Below are positions 6,597-14,293 of a stretch of DNA of 21,808 nt, piece by piece. The stretch lies in NCBI GenBank assembly GCA_032127265.1, contig JAQAZP010000090.1, positions 1 through 21,808 on the forward strand. Reading direction: 5' to 3'. The position numbers were made by a program, and so were the translations under genes. Numbering within the stretch: the first letter of the stretch is position 1; each line of letters starts with the position of its first letter. The stretch comes from JAQAZP01 sp032127265. Lineage in GTDB: Bacteria > Acidobacteriota > JAQAZP01. A model generated the notes under the pieces. That model saw nothing but the letters and a program-made list of their open reading frames with translations, was not told the DNA's origin and searched no databases.

Positions 6597-7907
6597 ACTT
6601 ACCTCACCGGTCAGCGTCCGGTCCTGCCGCTTCCGCTCCTCCCCTTCCCGCAGGGCCAGCAGGTCGCGCAGGCGGTCCAGCGCCTCGATGGGCGCCGCGG
6701 CAAATCCGCCGGCGGCGATAACCACGTCCACTGCCCCCACAGCTTCCGGCGCATACCAGTTCACAGCCTCCAGCAGCCGCTCCTCGTCGCTCTCGCCCCC
6801 TCGCTGCTGCTGACGCAGGCGGAGGAAGCGCAGCAGCCGCAGTCCGTCGAACCGCTCGTGGCAGGCCCGGACAAAGGACGCTTCCGTAGGGTGATTGGCC
6901 CGCAACGAGGCCCAGGGATCTGATACGCCAAAAAGCTCTTCGCAATATGGCGTCAGCGGCGTCTCCACCGTCTGCCGGTGCAGCCGGGGGAAGGCCTCCA
7001 CCGTCCGCGCTGCTTCGCGGTAGGACTCCACGGCATAGACCGGATAGCGGTGCCACTGGCCCCGCCGCCCGGCGATCATCGCCGGCCCGGTGCCGAACAG
7101 CACCCGGTCCGAATAGCGGGCTGCCGGCCGGACTGGAGATCCGCACCAGAGCAGCAGCGGCCCGAACTTGCGTAGTTTCTGCAGGAAATAGAAATCCTCG
7201 CCGCTGGCCCGGGGGCTCATCCCCCCCACCCGGCGGCAGGCGCCCACCGGCACGGCCATGGCTGAACCCAGCGCGGTGTAGGCCCAGGGGGATCCGGTGC
7301 GCAGCAGGCAGAGCAAGTAGTGGCGCAGGTAGAACTCGTAACGCAGAATATCCCGGGAGGGGTCCACGCCGGCAGCATCCCCGTTTTGGCAAGGACCGGG
7401 CAACGGGCGCTCCGGAAGGGGATGCTCCGGAAGGGGATGATAGTAGGGAGCGGATAGTCCCACGGCCCCTGGCGCCATGTTGAGCCGCCGCTGCAATTCC
7501 TCGAGGTAGCCCGGCTCCACCAGGGTGTCGGCGTCGAGACTGACCAGCAGGTCACCATCATCCGCCGCGGCAAGAACGTGATCGAAGAGGACCTTTCGCG
7601 CCCAGCCCACACCGCCCCGGCCCTCGGGCCACCCGCAGCCGGCACTGCTGCGGTCGATGATCTCCAGATCCAGGTCGGCCCGCTCCTCGAGCAGGTGAAG
7701 GACGGCGGCGTTCCGCCGACAGACCGGCCCCAGTTCCGGGTCATCCCGCCAGGCCTCCGGCTGATTGACACAGACCCAGACGCGGAAGCGGTCCGCTGTC
7801 TGGGCCGCCAACCGGTCGAGGCACCCGGGCAATCGCCGGAGCTCATCCAGCGCCGGAATGGCCACGTGGATCACACCCCCGGCCACGTCACTGCTCCACG
7901 GGGGCAT
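6594..7907 (-). CDS. Family 2-like glycosyltransferase (GT-A fold), last gene of the DUF362 operon
   Basis: About 437 residues. The N-terminus IHVAIPALDELRRLPGCL is the usual first strand and helix of a GT-A nucleotide-binding fold. LVSLDADTLVEPGYL (residues 121-135) carries the DXD-type metal/sugar-nucleotide site (Asp125, Asp127). SGEDFYFLQKL (235-245) resembles the acceptor-side ED motif. No strong membrane segment is seen, so it probably works at the cytoplasmic face. Sugar and acceptor are unknown. The ATG at 7907 overlaps the upstream DUF6599 gene by 20 bp. A GTG at 7886 with GGAG seven bases before it is an equally good start and would begin just after that gene's stop. Either way translation is probably coupled. 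A 15-bp tandem duplication lies inside the gene at 7409-7438. Confidence 0.75.
   Translation of the reverse strand: MPPWSSDVAGGVIHVAIPALDELRRLPGCLDRLAAQTADRFRVWVCVNQPEAWRDDPELGPVCRRNAAVLHLLEERADLDLEIIDRSSAGCGWPEGRGGVGWARKVLFDHVLAAADDGDLLVSLDADTLVEPGYLEELQRRLNMAPGAVGLSAPYYHPLPEHPLPERPLPGPCQNGDAAGVDPSRDILRYEFYLRHYLLCLLRTGSPWAYTALGSAMAVPVGACRRVGGMSPRASGEDFYFLQKLRKFGPLLLWCGSPVRPAARYSDRVLFGTGPAMIAGRRGQWHRYPVYAVESYREAARTVEAFPRLHRQTVETPLTPYCEELFGVSDPWASLRANHPTEASFVRACHERFDGLRLLRFLRLRQQQRGGESDEERLLEAVNWYAPEAVGAVDVVIAAGGFAAAPIEALDRLRDLLALREGEERKRQDRTLTGEVS
7409..7438 (+). repeat. In-frame 15-bp tandem duplication inside the glycosyltransferase gene
   Basis: GCTCCGGAAGGGGAT occurs twice head to tail (7409-7423 and 7424-7438). 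On the coding (minus) strand each copy adds five residues, giving the run HPLPEHPLPERPLP near residues 157-170. The reading frame is preserved, so copy number could vary without inactivating the enzyme. Confidence 0.8.
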
Positions 7908-8787
7908 CAGCGATTTTTCCGGGATGGCCGGCGAGGTTGACCCTGACCTCGATACCCGGCCCCTCCTGCACAGCCATCCCGAACCGGCCGGCAAAATCGT
8001 TGAAGACCAGTCGATGCCCCCTCGTCTCCAGCGGCTCCAAGGCAGGATCGAGAACGGACCGCAGGTGGGCAAAGACCGCTTTGGCCCGTTCCACATCGGG
8101 ATAAGTCACGAGAATCCTGGTCTCGGGGACCTCGCTGCCGGCGGTCTGGTAATCCGCCGCCACGCCGAAGAGTTTCCCGCCCAGCTGAAGAACATCCCCC
8201 GGGCCGAGGGTGTAGAGCGACTGCAGGGAGTATTCCCCACGGATCAATCGCTCGGAGCCGGCGATGCGCCCGGCGGCGGGAAGCTCGGAAAAGGGATCCA
8301 TGGGATCCGCCGGCGGGATCGACGCCAGCAGCTTGCCGGCCAGGCCGGTCATGGCCGGCCGCAACGCCCGGTCGCCGCTGAAACTGTTGACCAGCACGAA
8401 GCAGTCCCCCCGCACCAGTGTCGACTGGAAACGGCCGGATGAGTTGCGAGCCCCGATTTCCGGCCAGGGGGTCTCCTGGCCGCACTTGAAGAGGTAGATG
8501 GCCAGGGCGGCCAGGGGGCTCTCCATGCGGTAGATCTCCAGAGCGATCTCCCGCTCACCATCATGGTAGGCCTGGACCAGCAGTTCCTCGAACCCCAGCT
8601 CGAGGAACAGTTCGGCGCCGCCATTGATGTGGCCGTAGAGGTCGGCGGCGGTGAACCGGCGCAGCCGTTCCTGCCGCTCCCAGCCGGGGACGGCACCACT
8701 TTCGGGCAGTCGGACAGTGGCGGCGGACGCCCCGCCGGCCGCGGAACAGGCCAGCAGGAGGCAGAGTGCCGCAATCCATTTCAGCAT
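7888..8787 (-). CDS. DUF6599-family exported protein, probable lipoprotein
   Basis: About 299 residues. The N-terminus MLKWIAALCLLLACSAAGG is a short signal peptide with a lipobox-like LLAC at residues 11-14, so lipidation at Cys14 is likely; plain signal peptidase cleavage after ASA is the alternative. The mature region has FTAADLYGHINGGAELFLELGFEELL, matching as I remember it the W..LYxYINGGAELYxxxGF signature of DUF6599, a family of unknown function. The ATG at 8787 was chosen because GAAGG lies ten bases before it; a TTG at 8796 would overlap the stop of the DUF362 gene. The DUF362 stop is only five bases upstream, so the two are cotranscribed and probably act together outside the cytoplasm. 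Confidence 0.7.
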   Translation of the reverse strand: MLKWIAALCLLLACSAAGGASAATVRLPESGAVPGWERQERLRRFTAADLYGHINGGAELFLELGFEELLVQAYHDGEREIALEIYRMESPLAALAIYLFKCGQETPWPEIGARNSSGRFQSTLVRGDCFVLVNSFSGDRALRPAMTGLAGKLLASIPPADPMDPFSELPAAGRIAGSERLIRGEYSLQSLYTLGPGDVLQLGGKLFGVAADYQTAGSEVPETRILVTYPDVERAKAVFAHLRSVLDPALEPLETRGHRLVFNDFAGRFGMAVQEGPGIEVRVNLAGHPGKIADAPVEQ

Positions 8788-8792
8788 CCTGC

Positions 8793-10016
8793 TCAAGCCT
8801 TCAGGTGTGTGATTTTTCCGGGGTCGGCCACGCCCAGCCCCAGCTTCTCGCCGTCGCGCAGATACTCGGTGTACTTGGGGTGCTCGTTGACCTTGACCTT
8901 CATCGCCTTCCGTTTCTCCACCAGCAGGTCGTGGCAGACCAGGTCGAGGGCGAAGGGGTCGGAGGCCATGAACAGCCGGTCATACTGCCAGGTGAACTGG
9001 GCCGCCGGCATCGGCCCGCCGTCATACTGGCCGCGCAGACCATCGGTGATGTTGAGCACCAGCTTGTCGCGGATGGCCGGGAAGGCCAGCACCTCGGTGC
9101 AGACATCGAAAAAGAGGGGCTGGTGCAGGCGGCCGGTGTTGCAAATGGCGCCGTAGCCGAGGTTCTTGGTCGCCATGGAGATCCCGTTTCCGGTGTTCTT
9201 GAACACCGGGACGTTGACGATCTTGGTCAGCTTTTTTGTCAGCAGGGTCCCGAAGTAGGAGTGCTTGTCGTTGACCACGTGCTGGTTGAGATACATCTCG
9301 TCCTTCGGCCCGTCCACGTCGGCCCAGTAAAAGACCTTGTCGTCGAAATTGTCCCGGCTGAGGTGCCGGCCCTGCTTGTCCAGCCACGTGCTGCTGTCCC
9401 CCTTTTCAGGATCGTAGGACTCGTCCATGGTCTGGAGCCCCTCCAGGCCCAGCCCGGGGTAGCGCTCGGGGGTGAATCCGGCATCGGCCAGCATATAGTC
9501 GAAGCGGTCCCAGATGATGATGTTCTGCGGCTTGACGCCGCCGGCCTTGAGCCAGGCCACCACCGCGTCCACCACCTCGAGGCGGGTGCTGATCAGGCCC
9601 GGTCCCACCGGGTTGACCTTGATCCCCACCACGTCCCCGGGGTCGAAGAAGAGAGGGAAACTCCCCTTGAGGTCCTTGCCGGTGAGGCCCTTGATCCCCC
9701 GCTCGAACATCGCCTGCACCACCGCCGGCACCGGCTGGTCGTCGGCCATGGATTTCGGGTCGTGGATTTCCACCACCCGCCCGGGAAACCGGCCGGGCAG
9801 GGAGTGCTCCGTCCGCGGGATCTTGATCACGTCATCGATATTCGTTTTTGTCCGCGGCGGCGGTGTCTGCTCGTCCTTCTTCTCTTCCTCGGCCCAGACC
9901 GGCGGCCGTCCCAGAACAAGCCCCGCCCCCACAGCACCCATACCGCCGAGACGGAAAAAATCCCGGCGGCTCACTCGAAACCTCGATTCCATCGACCGGT
10001 AAGACGTGAATTTCAT
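8793..10016 (-). CDS. DUF362 domain protein with Tat signal peptide
   Basis: About 407 residues. The N-terminus carries a twin-arginine motif SRRDFF (residues 16-21) followed by a Gly/Ala-rich hydrophobic stretch and VWA before EEEKKDEQ, so the folded protein is probably exported with a cofactor. The main part (GDVVGIKVNPVG, LISTRLEVVDAVVAWLKAGGV, IIIWDR, KLTKIVNVPVFKNTGNGISMATKNLGYGAI, MASDPFALDLVC) matches DUF362, whose function is unknown. Some DUF362 proteins have a ferredoxin-type cysteine cluster; here only scattered cysteines (CNTG, CTEV, CHD) are seen, so a 4Fe-4S ferredoxin domain is absent. The ATG at 10016 has GAGGT seven bases upstream; the frame extends further but lacks a better signal. 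It is the first gene of an operon with DUF6599 and the glycosyltransferase. Confidence 0.85.
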   Translation of the reverse strand: MKFTSYRSMESRFRVSRRDFFRLGGMGAVGAGLVLGRPPVWAEEEKKDEQTPPPRTKTNIDDVIKIPRTEHSLPGRFPGRVVEIHDPKSMADDQPVPAVVQAMFERGIKGLTGKDLKGSFPLFFDPGDVVGIKVNPVGPGLISTRLEVVDAVVAWLKAGGVKPQNIIIWDRFDYMLADAGFTPERYPGLGLEGLQTMDESYDPEKGDSSTWLDKQGRHLSRDNFDDKVFYWADVDGPKDEMYLNQHVVNDKHSYFGTLLTKKLTKIVNVPVFKNTGNGISMATKNLGYGAICNTGRLHQPLFFDVCTEVLAFPAIRDKLVLNITDGLRGQYDGGPMPAAQFTWQYDRLFMASDPFALDLVCHDLLVEKRKAMKVKVNEHPKYTEYLRDGEKLGLGVADPGKITHLKA

Positions 10017-10038
10017 GACCCGCACCTCGCTGATCCGT

Positions 10039-10068
10039 TTGTGTTGTCCCTGGTTGGGGAAGTATACA
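10039..10068 (+). promoter_or_regulatory. Weak promoter candidate for the alpha/beta hydrolase gene
   Basis: TTGTGT (10039-10044), 18 bases, TATACA (10063-10068), in the 158-bp divergent region between DUF362 and the hydrolase. The GTATAC at 10062-10067 is palindromic and also gives TATACT on the opposite strand, so one site could serve as -10 both ways. No good -35 is seen on the minus strand. Confidence 0.3.
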
Positions 10069-10174
10069 CCAAGGCAGCGTTTTTGGGTCCTCTCCGGTGT
10101 TCCGCGGACGTCCCCGCGTGATACCATGAAACGGATCAATCAGAGCAAGATAGAAAACCATCAGGACACCAGTC

Positions 10175-10936
10175 ATGCGAGTTAAAAAACTGAAATTCCC
10201 CGGGAGCCTCGGCCACCAGCTGGGTGCCCAGCTGGACCTCCCCGAAGAGGGTGAACCGCGAGCCTACGCCCTCTTTGCCCACTGCTTCACCTGCACCAAG
10301 GACCTCAAGGCGGTCTACCACATCGACCAGGCCCTCACCGGCGAGGGGATAGCCGTGTTCCGCTTTGATTTCACCGGGCTGGGGGAAAGCGAGGGGGATT
10401 TCTCCGACACCACCTTCTCCTCCAACGTGGACGATCTCGTGGCCGCGGCCCGCTACATGGAACAGACCTGGGAGGCGCCCAGGGTGCTCATCGGGCATTC
10501 ACTGGGCGGGGCGGCGGTGCTCAAGGCCGCCCTGGAGATCCCCTCCTGCCGGGCCGTGGCCACCATCGCCGCACCGGCCGAACCGGGTCATGTAAGCCGG
10601 CTGCTGGTCAGCACGAAGGAAGAGGCCGAGCACACCGGCGAGGCCACGCTGCGGCTGGGGGGCCGCACCTTTCGCATACGGAAGAAATTCTTTGACGACC
10701 TGGAGGAGAGCCGGATGGAGCAGACCATTCGTGCCCTGGAGCGGGCGCTGCTCGTCTTCCACTCGCCGCTGGACGACGTGGTGAGCATCGACAACGCGGC
10801 GAAAATCTTTGCCATAGCCCGGCACCCCAAGAGCTTCATCTCGCTGGACCAGGCGGACCACCTGCTGTCCGACGAGGCGGATGCCAGATATGTGGGAGCC
10901 ATGGCGGCCACCTGGGCGGGGAAATATATCACCTGA
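10175..10936 (+). CDS. Alpha/beta hydrolase (the type often fused to OsmC)
   Basis: A 253-residue soluble serine hydrolase. The nucleophile elbow is GHSLGG (Ser109), the acid is in SPLDDVV (Asp200 or Asp201), and His229 lies in QADHLL. The opening region AHCFTCTKDLKAVYHI and FDFTGLGESEGDF form the oxyanion strand and loop and closely resemble the hydrolase half of bifunctional alpha/beta hydrolase-OsmC proteins. Here the protein ends after the hydrolase domain and no OsmC gene follows, only a transposase remnant. The substrate is unknown; a carboxyl-ester or acyl-thioester is plausible. The ATG has AGGA eight bases upstream. No cap domain of note and no signal peptide. Confidence 0.85.
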   Translation: MRVKKLKFPGSLGHQLGAQLDLPEEGEPRAYALFAHCFTCTKDLKAVYHIDQALTGEGIAVFRFDFTGLGESEGDFSDTTFSSNVDDLVAAARYMEQTWEAPRVLIGHSLGGAAVLKAALEIPSCRAVATIAAPAEPGHVSRLLVSTKEEAEHTGEATLRLGGRTFRIRKKFFDDLEESRMEQTIRALERALLVFHSPLDDVVSIDNAAKIFAIARHPKSFISLDQADHLLSDEADARYVGAMAATWAGKYIT

Positions 10937-10999
10937 GACCGATATCCCTCCTGCCCATTTACGTAATACCTGATAACGTTGAACTTAACGCTGCAGGAA

Positions 11000-11285
11000 T
11001 GTATCGTCCTGACCCACGCTCGACGCCTCGTTGTACACTTCAACATCACCGATTCCCCATCGGCAGCCTGGACTGGCCAGCAGAGCATCGAAACTTTCCC
11101 CCGGTTTACAGATCCATATATATCCGCTCCGCGATCATGACGGGACTTACGGCCGCGAATTTATCACCCGCGTCCGATCAAGGGGAATTGGAGAAATGAA
11201 GACAGCACCACGATCACCCTGGCAAAACAGTTACGTTGAGAGGCTCGTTGGATCCATACACCTGGATTGCGGCGATACACGGTGA
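11000..11285 (+). pseudogene. Frameshifted remnant of a DDE integrase-core transposase
   Basis: Two reading frames together give the end of an rve/DDE transposase core. The first frame (from about 11003) reads IVLTHARRLVVHFNITDSP and AAWTGQQSIETFP and then hits a stop near 11138. The second frame resumes around 11117 with LRDHDGTYGREFITRV and APRSPWQNSYVERLVGSI, ending at the stop at 11283-11285. The conserved second Asp (RDHDG) and the Glu (YVERL) are present, but the N-terminal helix-turn-helix, the first Asp region and the usual C-terminal end (RRECLDHV and beyond) are missing or degraded. A small deletion near 11115-11135 explains the frame change. No terminal inverted repeats or target duplication are seen. 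This fills most of the gene-poor 10937-11342 interval; its remaining ends show nothing recognisable. Confidence 0.8.
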
Positions 11286-11342
11286 ACAGGGTCATATCCG
11301 GCTCCGCAGCAGCTGGACTGTGGGAGATGGGGCCCGGCCCGT

Positions 11343-12875
11343 TCAGGGATCAAGATCGATGGCGCCCATCTCGTAAAACCGCAGGAGCTGCTCCGCGGCA
11401 CTCAGCCTCGGGGCCCCGTCGGCGGATTCATCGCTGTAGCCGGCCAGGATCTGCTCCACCGTGCGGCTGCCGTCGCACAGCAGCAGGAGCTGGAGGCGCT
11501 CTTCCGAGAGCCGGGCGTCGTCCTCCTGCCAGGCGGAGCCCGCCGGGGAAAGCGTCATCATCTCGGCTGCCGGACCGCCGCCGGACCGCAGGGCCTGATG
11601 CCGGTCGAGGACCGTTCCTTCCCGGACCCGCGGATGCCGGTTCAGCAGGTGACCCGGGATGTCCTCACGGCCGAACCGGCCGAGGCGCTGAAAGGCCATC
11701 CCGATGGCCTGGGCGAGGTGGCCCTGGCCGGCATTGACGGACCGCTCGTGATACCAGCCGCTGCGTCTGGCCGCCGCGCGGCGCAGGGTAATCACACCGT
11801 GGCGAAAGGCGGCGACATCCATCTGTTCATAGAACTCCATGCGCGAGGAAAAACCTTCCGCATTCTCTTCCACAGACTTCCCGGGTGTGTCCTGCAACTG
11901 GTGGTCCAGGGCATACTCAAAGGGTGTAAAGCCGTTGGCGATGGCCACCAGCACATCGAAGTCCCGGCCTTCCTCTCCAATCCACTGCCGGAGCTTGTAC
12001 TTGTAGGGCAGGTCGGACTTGATCACCATATCGGTGACGATCTGGCACGTCCCTCCGGGCGCAAGGCGCCGCGGCAGGCCGGACACGATTCGTGACAGCA
12101 CGTCCTCCCCCGATGATCCGCCATCCCTGAAGAGAAGCCGGCCGCCGGGCGTGGCCACGAAGGGCGGGTTGGCGAGAATCAGATCAAAGGACGCATCGCC
12201 GAGCGGCTCGTAGAGGTCGCCCTCCAGGAAACGCACCCCGGTGCAACCATTGAGCACGGCGTTCATCCGGGCAAAGCGCAGCGCGCGGGGATTGAGGTCC
12301 ACGCCCACCGCCTGATCAGTGTGATCCGACGCCAGAATGGTGTGGACCCCGCACCCGCAGCAAAGGTCCAGGACACGGGCGCAGTGGTCGCGAAAAGTGG
12401 CGCCGATCAACAGCCGCGTGTCGGAGCCGAGATACATGACCTTGTCGTCAAGAGGTATGCGCCGGCGAATCCACTCCGGCTGATGCACGGCATCGAACCG
12501 TCCAAGGTCGGTGATGAAATACCGCTGGCGGTGCGGGGTGATGTCGACCAGGGAGAAGCATCGGCCCTTTGATGGGTCCGCGGTGAGAAGCTCAAGTGAG
12601 GCGAGGCCGGACAGGAGCTCGGCGGAAAAGTGGGCGGCGGCGGTATTCCACGAAACACTGCCCTGGTAGTAAAAGAGGGTGATGAATGCGTCCAGCGGCT
12701 GTTCGGGGTCCAGCTCCCGCGACAGCACGTAGGGAGCTTCGATGCCCTGGTTGTCCCAGCGGTGCGGCAACCGGCGAACGATGTTCTCCACGCTGTAGCC
12801 GGCGGCGCCAAGTGTTTTCCCCAGCCGCTCCAGCAGTTCTCGCGATGCGCTGTCGAGTTCGCCTCTTGCCGTCAT
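11343..12875 (-). CDS. Class I SAM-dependent methyltransferase (NPPF type) with PqqD-like C-terminal segment
   Basis: About 510 residues. Residues 1-150 form an N-terminal region (YYQGSVSWNTA) like that preceding some MTS-type methyltransferases. The Rossmann core has VLDLCCGCGVHTI (168-180) for SAM binding, VGVDLNPRAL (190-199) with the ribose-binding Asp, and NPPF (236-239), the signature of enzymes methylating a planar amide or amine nitrogen (HemK/PrmC N5-Gln, RlmG/RsmC, N6-adenine). After a linker, residues 457-507 contain LQLLLLCDGSRTVEQILAGY and LLRFYEMGAIDL, which resemble a PqqD-type winged-helix module. The target (protein, rRNA or peptide) cannot be named. The ATG at 12875 follows GAGG at 11 bases; the frame extends upstream through the promoter region, so longer starts are unlikely. 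Confidence 0.75.
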   Translation of the reverse strand: MTARGELDSASRELLERLGKTLGAAGYSVENIVRRLPHRWDNQGIEAPYVLSRELDPEQPLDAFITLFYYQGSVSWNTAAAHFSAELLSGLASLELLTADPSKGRCFSLVDITPHRQRYFITDLGRFDAVHQPEWIRRRIPLDDKVMYLGSDTRLLIGATFRDHCARVLDLCCGCGVHTILASDHTDQAVGVDLNPRALRFARMNAVLNGCTGVRFLEGDLYEPLGDASFDLILANPPFVATPGGRLLFRDGGSSGEDVLSRIVSGLPRRLAPGGTCQIVTDMVIKSDLPYKYKLRQWIGEEGRDFDVLVAIANGFTPFEYALDHQLQDTPGKSVEENAEGFSSRMEFYEQMDVAAFRHGVITLRRAAARRSGWYHERSVNAGQGHLAQAIGMAFQRLGRFGREDIPGHLLNRHPRVREGTVLDRHQALRSGGGPAAEMMTLSPAGSAWQEDDARLSEERLQLLLLCDGSRTVEQILAGYSDESADGAPRLSAAEQLLRFYEMGAIDLDP

Positions 12876-13015
12876 CGGCTCATCTGCCTCTCGTGTAATT
12901 GGACTCGACGAAATCAGTGGGGGGAAGCTATGAAGCCCTTGCAGGTCCGCAACGCAAGCCGCGAGGTCATTGCTTCCGGCAGCTCGAAAAAAGGTCGAAT
13001 CTGACCGGTACGGAA

Positions 13016-13044
13016 AGTATAGGGAAATCACTCCCCAGCGTCAA
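13016..13044 (-). promoter_or_regulatory. Sigma70-like promoter for the methyltransferase gene
   Basis: On the minus strand TTGACG (13039-13044), 17 bases, TATACT (13016-13021). Transcription would begin near 13009, giving a leader of about 134 bases before the ATG at 12875. The promoter lies 42 bases past the stop of the upstream gene, so the methyltransferase can be expressed alone. Confidence 0.6.
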
Positions 13045-13086
13045 ACTTCGCGGGTTGAAGAGGCAGCGGCGGGAATGATCAGCTGG

Positions 13087-14052
13087 TCATTCTGCCCCGC
13101 AGGCCCCGCAGACCTGGTCCAGACGATTTTCCGGGGCATAACGCAACCCGAGAAGCGCATATCGCTCGCCCAGCTCGTCAGCGCAAGGCGAAACCCAGGC
13201 AAGAGGATCCTGGAGATAGACGCTGCAATATGCTTCGAGCCTGGAATGCATGGCGCGTTCCAGCATAGGATTCCAGTAGGACGGATTGAGTGCCTCGTCC
13301 CAGAAATCGTTGACGTGATCGGCCCAGGTGAAGGTACGAACGACCTCGGCACGCCCGTCGCTGAACTGGACGATCCGCGATTTCCCGGGGATGATGCCGT
13401 CCTCGAACAGGCTGCGGTAAAAGAGATATCCCTCCCAGTTGGCCACCAGATCGGCATTGGAGTAAACCGAAGTGGTCAAGCGGCCGAAAAGCCAGCGTTC
13501 GTTGAACCGGCCCCGGTTGGCGATCCGATCTTCACTCCAGCCATCGAGGTGGCTGCGGTAGTATTTGAGCCCCTGGGAAAAGAAATGACCGAGCTTGTCG
13601 GTACCGGTGAGACTGCCGGCAAGTTTTATCGTCCGGGCCACCCCAAAGAGGAAGATGATCGGTGACGCCACGAAGGGCGCATCGGAATAAATGCTGTCCC
13701 AGCGTGTCTGGGGCAGCCGCTCGATCTCGGGGGAGGTCATGGCCAGCCGTTCGATACGGTCGACCCAGAAAACCCCGCCCAGTTCCCGCCACACCTCGGT
13801 GGCGAACCGCCGCCGGTCTTCGGGCCCGTCCCAGTCGGCGGCAATGCGGCTGATCGCCTCGTTCACCGCAAGGTCGAGAACATCGATGGAGTCCGAGATG
13901 GGCTCGAGCCGGTTGGAATACTGGTCGCTCTCGTAGGCCCGGGACAGCGGGACCGGCCCCATCAGCAACGACAGGATGAGGACGATGGGCAAGAGACCGC
14001 GTGGAGATGGCATCCGAAACGTCAAGACCCGCTGTTGATCCGGCACGGACAC
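13087..14052 (-). CDS. Exported protein of unknown function, GTG start
   Basis: A 321-residue protein. The N-terminus has a basic region, a hydrophobic core (LLPIVLILSLLMG, about residues 20-32) and a probable cleavage after SRA before YESDQYS, so it is periplasmic or outer-membrane associated. The mature part is rich in Trp, Arg and Asp. A central block TGTDKLGHFFSQGLKYYRSH contains an Asp-Lys...His-Phe pattern that could bind a metal, preceded by a hydrophobic stretch (FVASPIIFLFGVARTIKLAG). The C-terminus holds two single Cys and a final CGAC pair, possibly disulphides. I do not recognise the family. The GTG at 14052 is supported by GAGGAG six bases upstream; an ATG at 14013 has no good ribosome site. 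The gene stands alone between the efflux operon and the methyltransferase. Confidence 0.7.
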   Translation of the reverse strand: MSVPDQQRVLTFRMPSPRGLLPIVLILSLLMGPVPLSRAYESDQYSNRLEPISDSIDVLDLAVNEAISRIAADWDGPEDRRRFATEVWRELGGVFWVDRIERLAMTSPEIERLPQTRWDSIYSDAPFVASPIIFLFGVARTIKLAGSLTGTDKLGHFFSQGLKYYRSHLDGWSEDRIANRGRFNERWLFGRLTTSVYSNADLVANWEGYLFYRSLFEDGIIPGKSRIVQFSDGRAEVVRTFTWADHVNDFWDEALNPSYWNPMLERAMHSRLEAYCSVYLQDPLAWVSPCADELGERYALLGLRYAPENRLDQVCGACGAE

Positions 14053-14156
14053 TTCAGTCTCCTCGTATCCCGCGGAACCACGATGCCGGTCCCGGGAAAA
14101 CCTGCCCCCGCACCGCAGAACTTCAGTGGGCTGATCAGGGTATTTCCACGGGTAAA

Positions 14157-14184
14157 ATGATATACCCTGTCAGCGGAGAAACAA
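14157..14184 (-). promoter_or_regulatory. Weak promoter candidate for the GTG-start exported protein
   Basis: On the minus strand TTGTTT (14179-14184), 16 bases, TATCAT (14157-14162). The -10 is good, the -35 only partial. It lies in the 241-bp gap after the RND operon; no strong terminator for that operon is visible there. Confidence 0.3.
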
Positions 14185-14293
14185 AACAGAAAAATTACAC
14201 CCGCCCGGGGATGATCTCGCGATCACCTGCCAGTCAGGCCCGGAAACCCGTGCTCATGAGTGATAAGTGATGCAGTCGGTGCAGAGCCCTACC

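Noticed and set aside
11300..11350. GGGCCCGGCCC inverted repeat after the methyltransferase gene as terminator
   Set aside because: Four-pair stem with no T run on either strand.
12987..13006. Terminator-like GGTC-N6-GACC followed by six T on the minus strand
   Set aside because: The stem has only four base pairs and it would sit at the very start of the methyltransferase transcript; an attenuator is possible but not supported.
14200..14293. Terminator for the RND operon
   Set aside because: There is a GC-rich stretch followed by a T run on the minus strand, but no stem long enough to form a convincing hairpin.
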